From Burkholderiaceae bacterium (GTDB lineage Bacteria; Pseudomonadota; Gammaproteobacteria; Burkholderiales; Burkholderiaceae_B), in contig JADZBO010000015.1 in the NCBI GenBank assembly GCA_020851995.1, forward strand, positions 1 through 64,000: DNA of 64,000 nucleotides, given 5' to 3'. Below are positions 18,867-28,280 of the stretch, piece after piece. The number at the start of each line of letters is the position of its first letter. Positions within the stretch are counted from its first letter, which is position 1. The translations under genes and the position numbers were made by a program. The notes below the pieces were generated by a model. It made no database searches and was not told the origin of the DNA. It saw only the letters and a list, made by a program, of their open reading frames with translations.

Positions 18867-19766
18867 ATGCAAACACACCCGCTTGAGTTTTACCCATCCA
18901 CGCAAGACATCGCGACCGTTTTGCGGCCCGTGCCTTCGGTCCTGTTTGCCGACCGGGCAGCGCGGTTCGCTGCCTTGGCGGATGGCCACAGCCTGAGCGA
19001 CTGGCTCCGCTTTCTCGGTCGGTTGACCACTGCGCAACACATGGCTTCGTTGTCCTTGCCGGGTTTGTCAATGCCGGACGCCGATACGCTCGAACAGGCG
19101 CGGGATCACGGCATGCCCCCTTTGAACGCCAGCGCATTGCCGCGGCCGCCGGTTTGGCGGGAAGTGTTGCGCCAACTCGTTCAGGCCGTTGCCGCCGACG
19201 CCCCGCAGTCCGCAGGCTCAGTGCTTAATGGTCTCATGACGGCTGACGATGCTCGCCTGGAGGCACTGGCGGATTTGTTGTTGACCGGTGTGCCACAGCC
19301 CGAGGATGCTGCCACCTTGCCATTTGTCGCTGCAGCCCTGCAGGTGGTGTTCACGACGCTGGCAAGTCAACTGGACGTCAGGCAGATCAAGGGCATCGAT
19401 GCCCATGGCGTTTGCCCGGTGTGCGGCAGCCTTGCAGTTTGCAGCATCGTGCGTCTGGGTGCCGTCGTCAATAATTTGCGCTATCTGCATTGCTCCCTGT
19501 GCAACACCGAGTGGAACCTGTCACGTGCGACCTGCACAACCTGCAACACGGACAAAGGCGTGGCGTTACAGGAGTTGGATGGTTCGAACGGAGCCGTACG
19601 CGCAGAAACCTGCGACCACTGTAAGAGTTACCTGAAAATGGTCTATCAGGAGAAGGATCCGCTCGTTGATCCGGTCGCAGATGACCTGGCCACACTCGCG
19701 CTCGATATCCTCGTCGATGAGGCAGGCTATACGCGCAGCGGCCCAAATTTGTTGCTGTTCAGCTAA
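18867..19766 (+). CDS. fdhE: Formate dehydrogenase accessory protein FdhE
   Basis: CPVCGSLAVCSIV, LHCSLCNTEWNLSRATCTTC, AETCDHCKSYLKMV; in-frame ATG at 18867. Confidence 0.93.
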   Translation: MQTHPLEFYPSTQDIATVLRPVPSVLFADRAARFAALADGHSLSDWLRFLGRLTTAQHMASLSLPGLSMPDADTLEQARDHGMPPLNASALPRPPVWREVLRQLVQAVAADAPQSAGSVLNGLMTADDARLEALADLLLTGVPQPEDAATLPFVAAALQVVFTTLASQLDVRQIKGIDAHGVCPVCGSLAVCSIVRLGAVVNNLRYLHCSLCNTEWNLSRATCTTCNTDKGVALQELDGSNGAVRAETCDHCKSYLKMVYQEKDPLVDPVADDLATLALDILVDEAGYTRSGPNLLLFS

Positions 19767-19883
19767 GCGTCTCGCGACAGTCGTGAAGATGACCGCCGTG
19801 TTGTCAATCCGCTGCACATCGCCCGTAATACGACAAAGATCCAGGGGATTTATCCCACCAGGATTGAGGGGCGTCATTCCCCC

Positions 19884-20834
19884 ATGGCCCAGGCGAATCA
19901 TTCAAACACGATCCAGGTGAATCATTCAAACATGATCCAGGCGCAAAATTCTATCAATGCCGGGGTGCTGAGCATTGCATACGCCGAATCCGGCCCGGCA
20001 GATGGGCCTGTCGTGCTGTTGATGCATGGGTTTCCGTATGACATCCACGCGTATGCCGAGGTCGCACCGATTCTGGCGGCCCGAGGTTGTCGGGTGATTG
20101 TCCCGTATTTACGAGGGTACGGTGCAACGCGCTTTCTTGATTCGACGACGCTGCGTTCGGGTGAGCAAGCCGCGCTCGGTGCCGATCTGCTGGCACTGAT
20201 GGACGCGCTGGATATCTCTAAGGCGACGCTTGCGGGCTACGACTGGGGTGGGCGTGCGGCCTGTGTTGTCGCGGCGCTGTGGCCCGATCGTTGCGCGGGA
20301 CTTATATCGTTCAACAGCTACAACATTCAGAATATCGCAAAGGCGTTAGTCCCCGACATCCCGGAGAACGAGCGTCGCCTGTGGTACCAGTACTTTTTCC
20401 ACAGCGAACGAGGTCGCGCTGCACTGCAACAGGATCGCAATGCGCTGATCCGCTTCCTCTGGCAAACCTGGTCGCCGACCTGGGGATTTGACGACGCGAC
20501 GTTCGCACGCAGTGCGCCGGCGTTTGAAAACCCGGATTTTGTCGATGTGGTGATCCACTCTTACCGCCATCGTTTTGGCCTCGTCGCGGGCGACCCGGCC
20601 TATGCGGAGATTGAGCAGCGTCTGTCCCGCCAACCAGCCATCACCGTGCCATCAATCACCTTTGACGGTGCCGATGACGGCGTGCGAAGTCCGTCGCGGG
20701 CAGGGGGGCAAGGCCCCGGTTTCGTCGGGCCGCGTTCGCACCGCGTGATTCCAGGCGTTGGGCACAATATGCCGCAAGAGGCCCCGGTCGTGTTTGCGCA
20801 GGCCGTGCTTGAATTGGCTGTTAAAGGCGAATAG
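19884..20834 (+). CDS. Alpha/beta hydrolase (epoxide hydrolase/haloalkane dehalogenase-like)
   Basis: VVLLMHGFPYDIHAY, VIVPYLRGYGATRF, LAGYDWGGRAACVVAALWP. Start uncertain (repeat-containing N-terminus). Confidence 0.88.
   Translation: MAQANHSNTIQVNHSNMIQAQNSINAGVLSIAYAESGPADGPVVLLMHGFPYDIHAYAEVAPILAARGCRVIVPYLRGYGATRFLDSTTLRSGEQAALGADLLALMDALDISKATLAGYDWGGRAACVVAALWPDRCAGLISFNSYNIQNIAKALVPDIPENERRLWYQYFFHSERGRAALQQDRNALIRFLWQTWSPTWGFDDATFARSAPAFENPDFVDVVIHSYRHRFGLVAGDPAYAEIEQRLSRQPAITVPSITFDGADDGVRSPSRAGGQGPGFVGPRSHRVIPGVGHNMPQEAPVVFAQAVLELAVKGE
19894..19941. repeat. 24-bp direct tandem duplication at the 5' end of the hydrolase ORF
   Basis: GCGAATCATTCAAACACGATCCAG / GTGAATCATTCAAACATGATCCAG (2 mismatches). 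Confidence 0.95.
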
Positions 20835-20877
20835 GGCACCGGTCGTCCCGAAGTGTCCCGGTAAAGACGCTGTGTCA

Positions 20878-20919
20878 ATACTTTGATGATGCGCGTGGAT
20901 ACTTTGATGATGCGCATGG
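20878..20919. repeat. 21-bp intergenic tandem duplication
   Basis: ATACTTTGATGATGCGCGTGG / ATACTTTGATGATGCGCATGG (1 mismatch). Confidence 0.95.
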
Positions 20920-21001
20920 AGCGTTTCAAGCAACTTCAGACTTCAGCCGTTATCAGATGGATCAATTCCACTATGATGGTGCTTTTGCGGCAGGCGCCTT
21001 C

Positions 21002-22201
21002 ATGACCACCAGCTCACGCCTTTTCAATAAGAACCTGATCTTGCTGATTGTTTGTCAGGGGTTGTTTCTGACAAATAATGTCACGTTCATTGCGATCAAC
21101 GGACTGGTGGGTTTCAGCCTCACGCCGGTTCCATGGATGGCGACCTTGCCCGTCATGGGTTATGTGGTCGGAGGCGCGCTGTCGACTACGCTGGTGGCTC
21201 GCACACAAAGCCGATATGGTCGAAAAGTTTCATTTCAGGCCGGTTTGCTTGTGGCGGTGCTGTCTTCGCTGATTTGCGCCCTGGCCGCCTGGATCGGTAA
21301 TTTCTGGCTACTGTTTTTGGGTACGTTTGTCGCGGGCTATTACAGCGCCAACGGGCAGCTTTACCGTTTTGCCGCCCCCGAACTTGTCGCGGTGGGCCTG
21401 CGCGAAAAGGCAATTTCGTGGGTGCTTGCAGGCGGGTTGATCGGTGCGGTGGTCGGGCCGAACCTCACGGTCCTGACAAAGGGCGCTCTGGCGGCTCCCT
21501 TTGTCGGATCATATTTATCGCTCGCCGTGGTTGGTCTGATGGGCATTGCCGTGATGCGGCACATCAAATTTCCGGACGACTCACGCAAACAGTCGAGCAG
21601 TGGAACCGGCCGGCCGCTCTCCGAGATCGCGCGCCAACCGATTTTTGTGGTGTCTGTCATCGGTGCGGCACTCGGCTACGGCATCATGAATCTTCTCATG
21701 GCCGCGACGCCTCTGGCCATGGATGTGTGCGGCTTGCCGTTTTCGGATACCGCGATGGTTCTTCAGTGGCACGTGATCGGCATGTTTGCGCCGGGTTTTT
21801 TCACCGGATCCCTGATCAAGCGGTTTGGCGCTTTGCAGGTGATGGGCGTGGGGCTGTTTCTCAATATCATTACGATTGGAGTCGCGCTGTCCGGGGTTGA
21901 CCTGTGGCAGTTTCTGGTTGCTCTGACGCTGCTGGGGGTCGGGTGGAATTTCCTGTTCATCGGCGGAACCACGCTTGCCATGAGCGCCTATCGGCCGGAG
22001 GAAAAAGACAAGGCGCAGGGCGCGATCAATTTCTGCGTGTTCTTTGTCATGGCGATCACTTCGTTCAGCTCGGGCGCACTGGTGACGATGCAGGGGTGGT
22101 TCTGGCTGAATATGGGTTCGATCGTGCCGGTGGTTCTGATTGGCGCCTCGCTGGCCTGGCTCGCGATGTACAAGCGTCGTCGCCAGCGCAGCATCGCCTG
22201 A
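21002..22201 (+). CDS. Major facilitator superfamily transporter
   Basis: About 12 hydrophobic segments; GGALSTTLVARTQSRYGRKVSFQAG loop 2-3-type motif. Confidence 0.88.
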   Translation: MTTSSRLFNKNLILLIVCQGLFLTNNVTFIAINGLVGFSLTPVPWMATLPVMGYVVGGALSTTLVARTQSRYGRKVSFQAGLLVAVLSSLICALAAWIGNFWLLFLGTFVAGYYSANGQLYRFAAPELVAVGLREKAISWVLAGGLIGAVVGPNLTVLTKGALAAPFVGSYLSLAVVGLMGIAVMRHIKFPDDSRKQSSSGTGRPLSEIARQPIFVVSVIGAALGYGIMNLLMAATPLAMDVCGLPFSDTAMVLQWHVIGMFAPGFFTGSLIKRFGALQVMGVGLFLNIITIGVALSGVDLWQFLVALTLLGVGWNFLFIGGTTLAMSAYRPEEKDKAQGAINFCVFFVMAITSFSSGALVTMQGWFWLNMGSIVPVVLIGASLAWLAMYKRRRQRSIA

Positions 22202-22378
22202 GGGGCGACGGTACAGCGCGCGGTGCCACGTGTCGCGCCTTGAAGGATTCCGGCGCTGCCATGTGGCGCAGTGCGCTCCATCTTGCGCGGTCGCGAAACG
22301 GCAGGTGTGTCGGCTGTGCTCGTGGTTTGTTGCGATATCGATTTGTGCAGCAGGATTTGCACGCAGTGTGAGGCGCCT

Positions 22379-22846
22379 ATGACCGCAAAACCAACGTTAA
22401 AGCCTGGGCCGGCTGGGTCTTTAAAGCTATTTGATGATCCTGTCGCGCAGGCTCAGGAATTCGCCACCGATGGTTCGCCGACCGTTTCGAAAACAGTGCC
22501 GCCGGTCACCAGGCAGAAATCTGTACCGAAGACCAAGTCCGGCGGGCGTGCTGCGCCTGTTACCGTTAAACAAGCCTTTTTACCGGGATTGTCGCGCCGG
22601 GGGCGACCGCGCTTGCCGAACCCCGTTTCGGCCGTGCAACGGACAGCCGAGCATCGCAAGAAGCGGATTGCAGAGGGAGCGCGGCGGGTGGAAATGATTC
22701 TTGCACCCGATGTGGCAAGCGCGCTTGATGCTTTGGCGGCGCATTACCGCGAGGCGCGGTCGGATGTCGTGGCAGGGTTGATTCTGAAAGCTGCCGCCCG
22801 CGTATTGCATCGCGGGCGCGATGCGAAATCCCCGGGTCCTGCGTAG
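22379..22846 (+). CDS. Hypothetical protein with RHH-like C-terminal region
   Basis: GRPRLPNPVSAVQRTAEHRKKRIAEGARRVEMILAPDVASALDALAAHYREARSDVVAGLILKAA. Confidence 0.6.
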   Translation: MTAKPTLKPGPAGSLKLFDDPVAQAQEFATDGSPTVSKTVPPVTRQKSVPKTKSGGRAAPVTVKQAFLPGLSRRGRPRLPNPVSAVQRTAEHRKKRIAEGARRVEMILAPDVASALDALAAHYREARSDVVAGLILKAAARVLHRGRDAKSPGPA

Positions 22847-22924
22847 CCTCACTGCCGTAGACCGTGCTTCGGGGAATGTGCCTGCGGTTATCGTGGCGAG
22901 CGAGGGAGGCGCAAGGACTATTTG

Positions 22925-24055
22925 CTAAAAGAGCGCACCGCGCGCCGAAACCGGCCACACATTCTCGACGATCTGACCGCGCAAGGCGATCAGCCAATCG
23001 TGCAGATTGACGGTTGGATCACAATGGCCCGGTACCAGACGTACTTTGTCGCCAACCTGAAGGTCAGGTGCGTCACCCGACGGGGTAATCACCGTGTGCT
23101 CGTCCGAGATCGATTTGACTGTCCAGCCGTCGAGCACCATCCTGGGCAGGCCGGAGTCTACCGCGAATGTTTTGAGCCCGCCGTCCAGAACGGCGTGAGT
23201 GGGCGACACGCTGATCACCGTGCACAGGCCATAGAGCGCCTGGCGCAGCTCGGCCTCTCCTGGTGCCAGGTGATTCAGGGCGTAATCCCTGTCCATCAGT
23301 ACGTAGGACCCCGGTTGCACTTCGGTGTAGACGGCGCTTGCGGCAACCAGATCATAGGTTCCCGTGCCGCCTCCCGTGACTACCGCGCAGGCGTAACCGG
23401 CCGCCGCAAGCGCATCAATGTAGGTGCGCACCGTGTCGACCGATGCCAGCACGGTAGCGGAGCGCTCCGCTGGGTCGCGGATGTGCTGCGATGCGCCGTG
23501 GTAAGCGTGCAGTCCCATGAACCGCAGCGACGGAGCCTCTGCTGCAATCAGCCTGGCAAGTTCGAGTGCCTGATCAATTGTGTGAACACCGCAGCGAGAC
23601 TGACCGACATCGATTTCAATATAAATTTCGACGGTTGACCCGGCCGTGCGCGCGGCATGGGCGATCTGCGCAACGTGAAAGGGGGCGTCGACGCACAGAC
23701 CAATCCGGGCTTGCCTGGCAAGCCGGGCGACGCGTTCGGCCTTGCTGACGCCCACAATTTCATTGGTAATCAGCACGTCGGTGATTCCGGCCTCGACAAA
23801 GACCTGTGCCTCGCTGGCCTTCTGGCAACACACGCCCTGTGCGCCCGCGGCGACCTGAATCCGGGCAATGTCGGGGCATTTGTGCGCTTTGCCGTGGGCG
23901 CGCAATGCCACCTTGGCGTCCTTGACGCGACTATGTACCGTTCGCAGGTTGTGTTCAAACGCATCGAGGTCGATCACGAGCGCAGGGGTATCAATGGCGC
24001 TTATCGCGTCGCCCACGGACGCCGGAGCGTCGTGCCAGTTCGTTCTGTCGGTCAT
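22925..24055 (-). CDS. DSD1/D-threonine aldolase-like PLP-dependent enzyme (alanine racemase N-terminal fold)
   Basis: IDTPALVIDLDAFEHNLRTV..RAHGKAHKCPDIARIQVAAGAQGVCCQKASEAQVFVEAGITDVLITNEIV. Confidence 0.88.
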   Translation of the reverse strand: MTDRTNWHDAPASVGDAISAIDTPALVIDLDAFEHNLRTVHSRVKDAKVALRAHGKAHKCPDIARIQVAAGAQGVCCQKASEAQVFVEAGITDVLITNEIVGVSKAERVARLARQARIGLCVDAPFHVAQIAHAARTAGSTVEIYIEIDVGQSRCGVHTIDQALELARLIAAEAPSLRFMGLHAYHGASQHIRDPAERSATVLASVDTVRTYIDALAAAGYACAVVTGGGTGTYDLVAASAVYTEVQPGSYVLMDRDYALNHLAPGEAELRQALYGLCTVISVSPTHAVLDGGLKTFAVDSGLPRMVLDGWTVKSISDEHTVITPSGDAPDLQVGDKVRLVPGHCDPTVNLHDWLIALRGQIVENVWPVSARGALF

Positions 24056-24097
24056 CGTGTCGAAACGCCACAGCGCTCAATGGTCATGTTCAATTGG

Positions 24098-25150
24098 TCA
24101 TTTTTTCGAGGCATCGTACCGCTGCGCGTATTTCCAGCCAATTTCGGCCAGGGGGCGCGCCTTGCTGCCGGTTTCGATGGCATCGGCAGATGCCGCGGTG
24201 CCGTCGACTGCGCGCCGCGCGATCCCCTGCAGGATCGCGGCCATGCGAAAGAGGTTGTAGGCGATGTAGAAATCCCAGTGTTCGAATCCGTCCAGGCCGG
24301 TGGCGCGCGAATAGAGGTCGATATATTCGCGCTCGGTGGGGATGCCAAGCGCCTTCAGATCCAGGCCGCCGATACCGCGCCAGAGCGTGGCCGGTATATG
24401 CCAGCTCATGCAGTGGTAGGCAAAATCGGCCAACGGATGTCCCAGCGTCGACAGTTCCCAGTCCAGCAAGCCCAGCGCGCGTGGCTCTGACGGATGAAAA
24501 ACCAGGTTGTCCAGCCGATAGTCGCCATGCACGATCGTCGTCTGGTCGCCCGGCGGGATGTGCGCGGGTAGCCATTCGATCAGGGCATCGAGCGCCGGGA
24601 TTTCTTCGGTGCGGGTCTCCTGATACTGACGGCTCCAGCGGGCGATCTGTCGTCCGAAATAATTCCCGGCGCGCCCGAAGTCCGCAAGCCCGACGGCGGC
24701 CGGATCGACCTTGTGCAGTGCAGCGATGACGCGGTTCATTTCCTCGTAAATCGCACGCCGCTCAAGCGGCGACATCCCCGGCAGCGATTGGTCGACCATG
24801 ACGCGGCCATCGAGAAATTCCATCAGGAAAAAGGGGGTGCCGACCACGGAGTCGTCGTCGCAGAAGGCGAACACCTTAGGCACCGGGACGTCGCTGCCCT
24901 GCAGTGCCTTGATCACTTTATATTCACGATCAACCGCGTGCGCAGACGGGAGCAGTGGCCCGGGTGGTTTTTTGCGCAGGACAAATTGCTGCGCGCCGCT
25001 GATCAGCCTGAAGGTCGGGTTGGATTGTCCGCCTGTCAGGGCACGCGTGGTCAACTCGGCGCGATCCAGCAAGCCCTGATTGTGCATCCAGCGCGCCAGC
25101 GCGCCAACGTCAAAGGGGGCCTGTCCGGTCCCGCTGTTGCTTGCGCTCAT
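24098..25150 (-). CDS. Phosphotransferase family protein (APH-like, ACAD10/11 N-terminal type)
   Basis: LTGGQSNPTFRL, FVLRKKPPG, IVHGDYRLDNLVFHP, GLLDWELSTLGHPLADFAY. Confidence 0.93.
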   Translation of the reverse strand: MSASNSGTGQAPFDVGALARWMHNQGLLDRAELTTRALTGGQSNPTFRLISGAQQFVLRKKPPGPLLPSAHAVDREYKVIKALQGSDVPVPKVFAFCDDDSVVGTPFFLMEFLDGRVMVDQSLPGMSPLERRAIYEEMNRVIAALHKVDPAAVGLADFGRAGNYFGRQIARWSRQYQETRTEEIPALDALIEWLPAHIPPGDQTTIVHGDYRLDNLVFHPSEPRALGLLDWELSTLGHPLADFAYHCMSWHIPATLWRGIGGLDLKALGIPTEREYIDLYSRATGLDGFEHWDFYIAYNLFRMAAILQGIARRAVDGTAASADAIETGSKARPLAEIGWKYAQRYDASKK

Positions 25151-25947
25151 AGCGAACTCACCAGATGGCCCCAGTCGACAGCCACTTCGGCTCCGGTCAT
25201 CGCACGACTCGCGTCCGACGCGAGCATCAGAATCGGCCCGTCGAGGTCAGTCATTTCGCAAAACCGGCGGCCGGGTACACGGGACTGCAGGCGTTTACCC
25301 GCATCGCTGAGGAGAAAATCCCGGTTCAGGTCCGTGATGACATAGCCTGGCAGCAGAGCATTGACGCGAATACCGTGCCGTGCAAGCTCAAGCGCAAGTG
25401 ACTTGGTGAGCTGGATGACTCCCGCTTTGGAGGCGCTGTAGCCAATGACCGCACCGGCGACACGAGCGCCCAGGATGGACGCCACATTGATGATGCTGCC
25501 GTGAACTGAGTGCCTGACCATACGGCGTGCTGCCTCGGTGTCCACCATCCAGACACCTTTCAGGTTGGTGTCGAGGACATCGTCCCAATCCTGTTCGGTC
25601 TGGTCCAGGGCTGGCTTGGCCACTGTGGTTCCGGCGTTGCTGATGACGATGTCGGGTGCGCCGACGCTCGCCTCGATTGCATCGAAGCAGGCGCGCACGC
25701 TCGCGGCGTCCGAGACATCGAGCGCGACCGCATCGGCGTGGCCGCCCGTGCCCCGGATGGTCTGCACCAGTGATTGGAGTCGATCGGTGCGTCGTGCGGC
25801 CACGAAAACACGAGCGCCAGCTGCCGCAAGGGTCTGCGCGAGGTGATGGCCGATGCCGCTGGAGGCACCGGTGACGAGCGCCGAGCGCCCGTTCAGGCTG
25901 AACAGCGCGGGCAGGGATGTCATTGCGGGTTGAACTGCTGAATTCAT
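25147..25947 (-). CDS. Short-chain dehydrogenase/reductase
   Basis: ALVTGASSGIGHHLA, NAGTT, GYSASKAGVIQLTK; overlaps the phosphotransferase start. Confidence 0.93.
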   Translation of the reverse strand: MNSAVQPAMTSLPALFSLNGRSALVTGASSGIGHHLAQTLAAAGARVFVAARRTDRLQSLVQTIRGTGGHADAVALDVSDAASVRACFDAIEASVGAPDIVISNAGTTVAKPALDQTEQDWDDVLDTNLKGVWMVDTEAARRMVRHSVHGSIINVASILGARVAGAVIGYSASKAGVIQLTKSLALELARHGIRVNALLPGYVITDLNRDFLLSDAGKRLQSRVPGRRFCEMTDLDGPILMLASDASRAMTGAEVAVDWGHLVSSL

Positions 25948-26015
25948 ATTGGGTCGAGAGTCCGATTGCGAACAACAGCGGGATCCGGCGGCAAGGTGCG
26001 CGCCGGCGGATGGGC

Positions 26016-27185
26016 TCAATGCTGGGGCGCGGCGTCGAGGATCTTGCGTGACATGCTCCAGCGGTGCACCTCGCTTGGGCCGTCATAGATCCGGAAGGCG
26101 CGCATATCGGTGAAGATGCGCATCACGATGGTTTCGCCGGTGACGCCCTGGCCGCCCAGAATCTGCACACAGCGATCCACCACGCGCCACTCAGCCTCGG
26201 AGCAAATCACTTTTGCGCGGCTGGATTCGAAATTGCAGCGTTCGCCCTGATCGAGCAGCCAGGCCGTGTGCCAGATGTGCAGCCGTGCGGTGTGCATATC
26301 CATGTCGTTGTCAGCCAGCATGAATCCCACGCCCTCGTGCTTGCCGAGCGCGCGGCCAAACGCTTGCCGCGTGCGTGCGTACTCGGTCGCGATGTCATGG
26401 GCGCGACGCGCCTGGCCGAGCCAGCGCATGCAGTGGGTCAGGCGCGCGGGTGCGAGACGCACCTGCGCGTACTTGAAGCCCTTGCCGATTTCGCCCAGTA
26501 CATCAGACGCCGGTACCCGCAGGTTGGTGAACTTCACCACGCCATGTCCGCCTGTGAAGCAGCTGTCCATCGCGTCCATATTGCGCACGACTTCGATGCC
26601 GGGCCGATTCATGTCGGTGAGGAACATGGTCGCTGCGCCGTCTTCCATTTTTGCCATCACGATGCCGTAGGCTGCACCCTCGGCACCGGTGATGAACCAT
26701 TTGGTTCCGTTGATCACATAGTCGTTGCCGTCCTTCACGGCGGTGGTCACCATCATTGACGGATCAGCACCAGCGCCCGGGGCAGGTTCGGTCATGTTGA
26801 AGCAAGACCGTGTGCGGCCTTCGACCTGGGGGCGCAGCCAGCGCTCCTTCTGTTCGTGCGTGGCCACCATTTCCATGAGGTGGATATTGCCCTCGTCCGG
26901 CGCGTGGATGTTCATCGCAGTCGGGCCAAGGGTGGAGTAACCCGCTTCCTCGAACACCACCGCCTTGTCCACGTGCGAAAGGCCCAGACCACCCATTTCG
27001 GGCGACGCGTGCGGCGTCAGCAATCCGGCTTCGCGGGCCAGCGCCACGACTTCGGCGCGCAGATCTTCGGTCGGGCCATGCGCCGTATTGCGCTTGTCGC
27101 GCTCAAACGGAATGATTTTTTCGGCAATGAACGCGCGAGTGCGTTGTTGCAGTTCCTTTTGTCGGGCTGTGAGGGTGAAGTCCAT
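26016..27185 (-). CDS. Acyl-CoA dehydrogenase
   Basis: MTEPAPGAGADPSMM, WFITGAEGA, ILGGQGVTGETIVMRIFTDMRAFRIYDGPSEVHRWSMSRKI. Confidence 0.93.
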   Translation of the reverse strand: MDFTLTARQKELQQRTRAFIAEKIIPFERDKRNTAHGPTEDLRAEVVALAREAGLLTPHASPEMGGLGLSHVDKAVVFEEAGYSTLGPTAMNIHAPDEGNIHLMEMVATHEQKERWLRPQVEGRTRSCFNMTEPAPGAGADPSMMVTTAVKDGNDYVINGTKWFITGAEGAAYGIVMAKMEDGAATMFLTDMNRPGIEVVRNMDAMDSCFTGGHGVVKFTNLRVPASDVLGEIGKGFKYAQVRLAPARLTHCMRWLGQARRAHDIATEYARTRQAFGRALGKHEGVGFMLADNDMDMHTARLHIWHTAWLLDQGERCNFESSRAKVICSEAEWRVVDRCVQILGGQGVTGETIVMRIFTDMRAFRIYDGPSEVHRWSMSRKILDAAPQH

Positions 27186-27344
27186 GATGTCTCTTTAATG
27201 TTTCTCTGGTGTAACTCTGATTGTGAGTGGCTTTCCGGCAAACGACGCACGCATCAGGCTTCTGCTGATCAGGCACGAACCGAACGCTGTTCCCGCATTG
27301 TATGATCGTACGGACAAAATCCCATTTTCTCAAACCAAGGCGCG

Positions 27345-28265
27345 ATGATTGCTCCGACGAGAGTCGCAAGCCCGGCTCTGCAAGCGCGCGGAGAAACCCT
27401 TTTAATGCGACAGATCCTGCATCCCGGCACTCCGGAGCCCGAACGGTCGAAGATCATTTCGGTTCAGGCTGAAAGCCTTGACGCGACGCTCGCACCCGGC
27501 AGCACACTCCTGGAGTCGCTTGCGATGCTGCTCGCAGCCCATGGCGCAACGAGCGGTGCACTTCGCCTCGGGGGCGGCGCCTTCCGTCCGTTTTCCTACG
27601 TCATGCCGGCTGCCTCGCCTGACAAAGAGCATGTGGCGTGGTTCAGTCATCGGTTCGAAGTCCCGGAGGGGGTTCGTTTCGTGGAAGGATCCGTGACTTT
27701 TGGGCTACGGAACGGCGATCCGTGGCTGCACTGCCATGCAATCTGGGTTGAACCCGGCGGCGCGCGCCGGTGCGGTCATTTGCTGCCGGATCACGTCGTG
27801 ATTTCGGAGCCCATCAGAGTCAGCGGTTGCACAATCCGTGGGGGCGATTTCACGGTCGTCGCCGATCCGGAAAGCAATTTCTCGCTGTTCGAGCCGCGTC
27901 CGGAGCAAGGCGTTGAAGCGAAACGCGCAGGAATCAGAGCGCTTGCTGTGCGCCTGCGACCCAATGTCGACGTGTGTACCGCACTGGAAACAATCTGCGT
28001 CGAACACGGATTCAACGCGGCGGTGGTGCAGGGCGGTGTCGGCAGCATTGTCGGTACTGTCTTTGAGGACGGGCGCCGGGTTTTGCCGATCGCGACGGAA
28101 ATGATGATTCGAAGCGGTCGCATCGAACCCGATGCTGCGGGCAATCTGCGCGCAACGCTCGACGTCGCCCTGGTCGACGACACCGAGGCCGTCAACGAGG
28201 GGCGACTCCAGCGTGGCGATAACCCGGTCCTGATCACCTTTGAACTGGTGTTGCTGGCGGGCTGA
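27345..28265 (+). CDS. Protein with two PPC/DUF296-like (AT-hook-associated) domains
   Basis: Two repeated PPC-like halves: LLESLAMLLAAHGATSGALRLGGG.. and VCTALETICVEHGFNAAVVQGGVGSIVGTVF.... Start codon uncertain (27345 or 27405). Confidence 0.7.
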   Translation: MIAPTRVASPALQARGETLLMRQILHPGTPEPERSKIISVQAESLDATLAPGSTLLESLAMLLAAHGATSGALRLGGGAFRPFSYVMPAASPDKEHVAWFSHRFEVPEGVRFVEGSVTFGLRNGDPWLHCHAIWVEPGGARRCGHLLPDHVVISEPIRVSGCTIRGGDFTVVADPESNFSLFEPRPEQGVEAKRAGIRALAVRLRPNVDVCTALETICVEHGFNAAVVQGGVGSIVGTVFEDGRRVLPIATEMMIRSGRIEPDAAGNLRATLDVALVDDTEAVNEGRLQRGDNPVLITFELVLLAG

Positions 28266-28280
28266 GGTTTTTGCTGAGCT

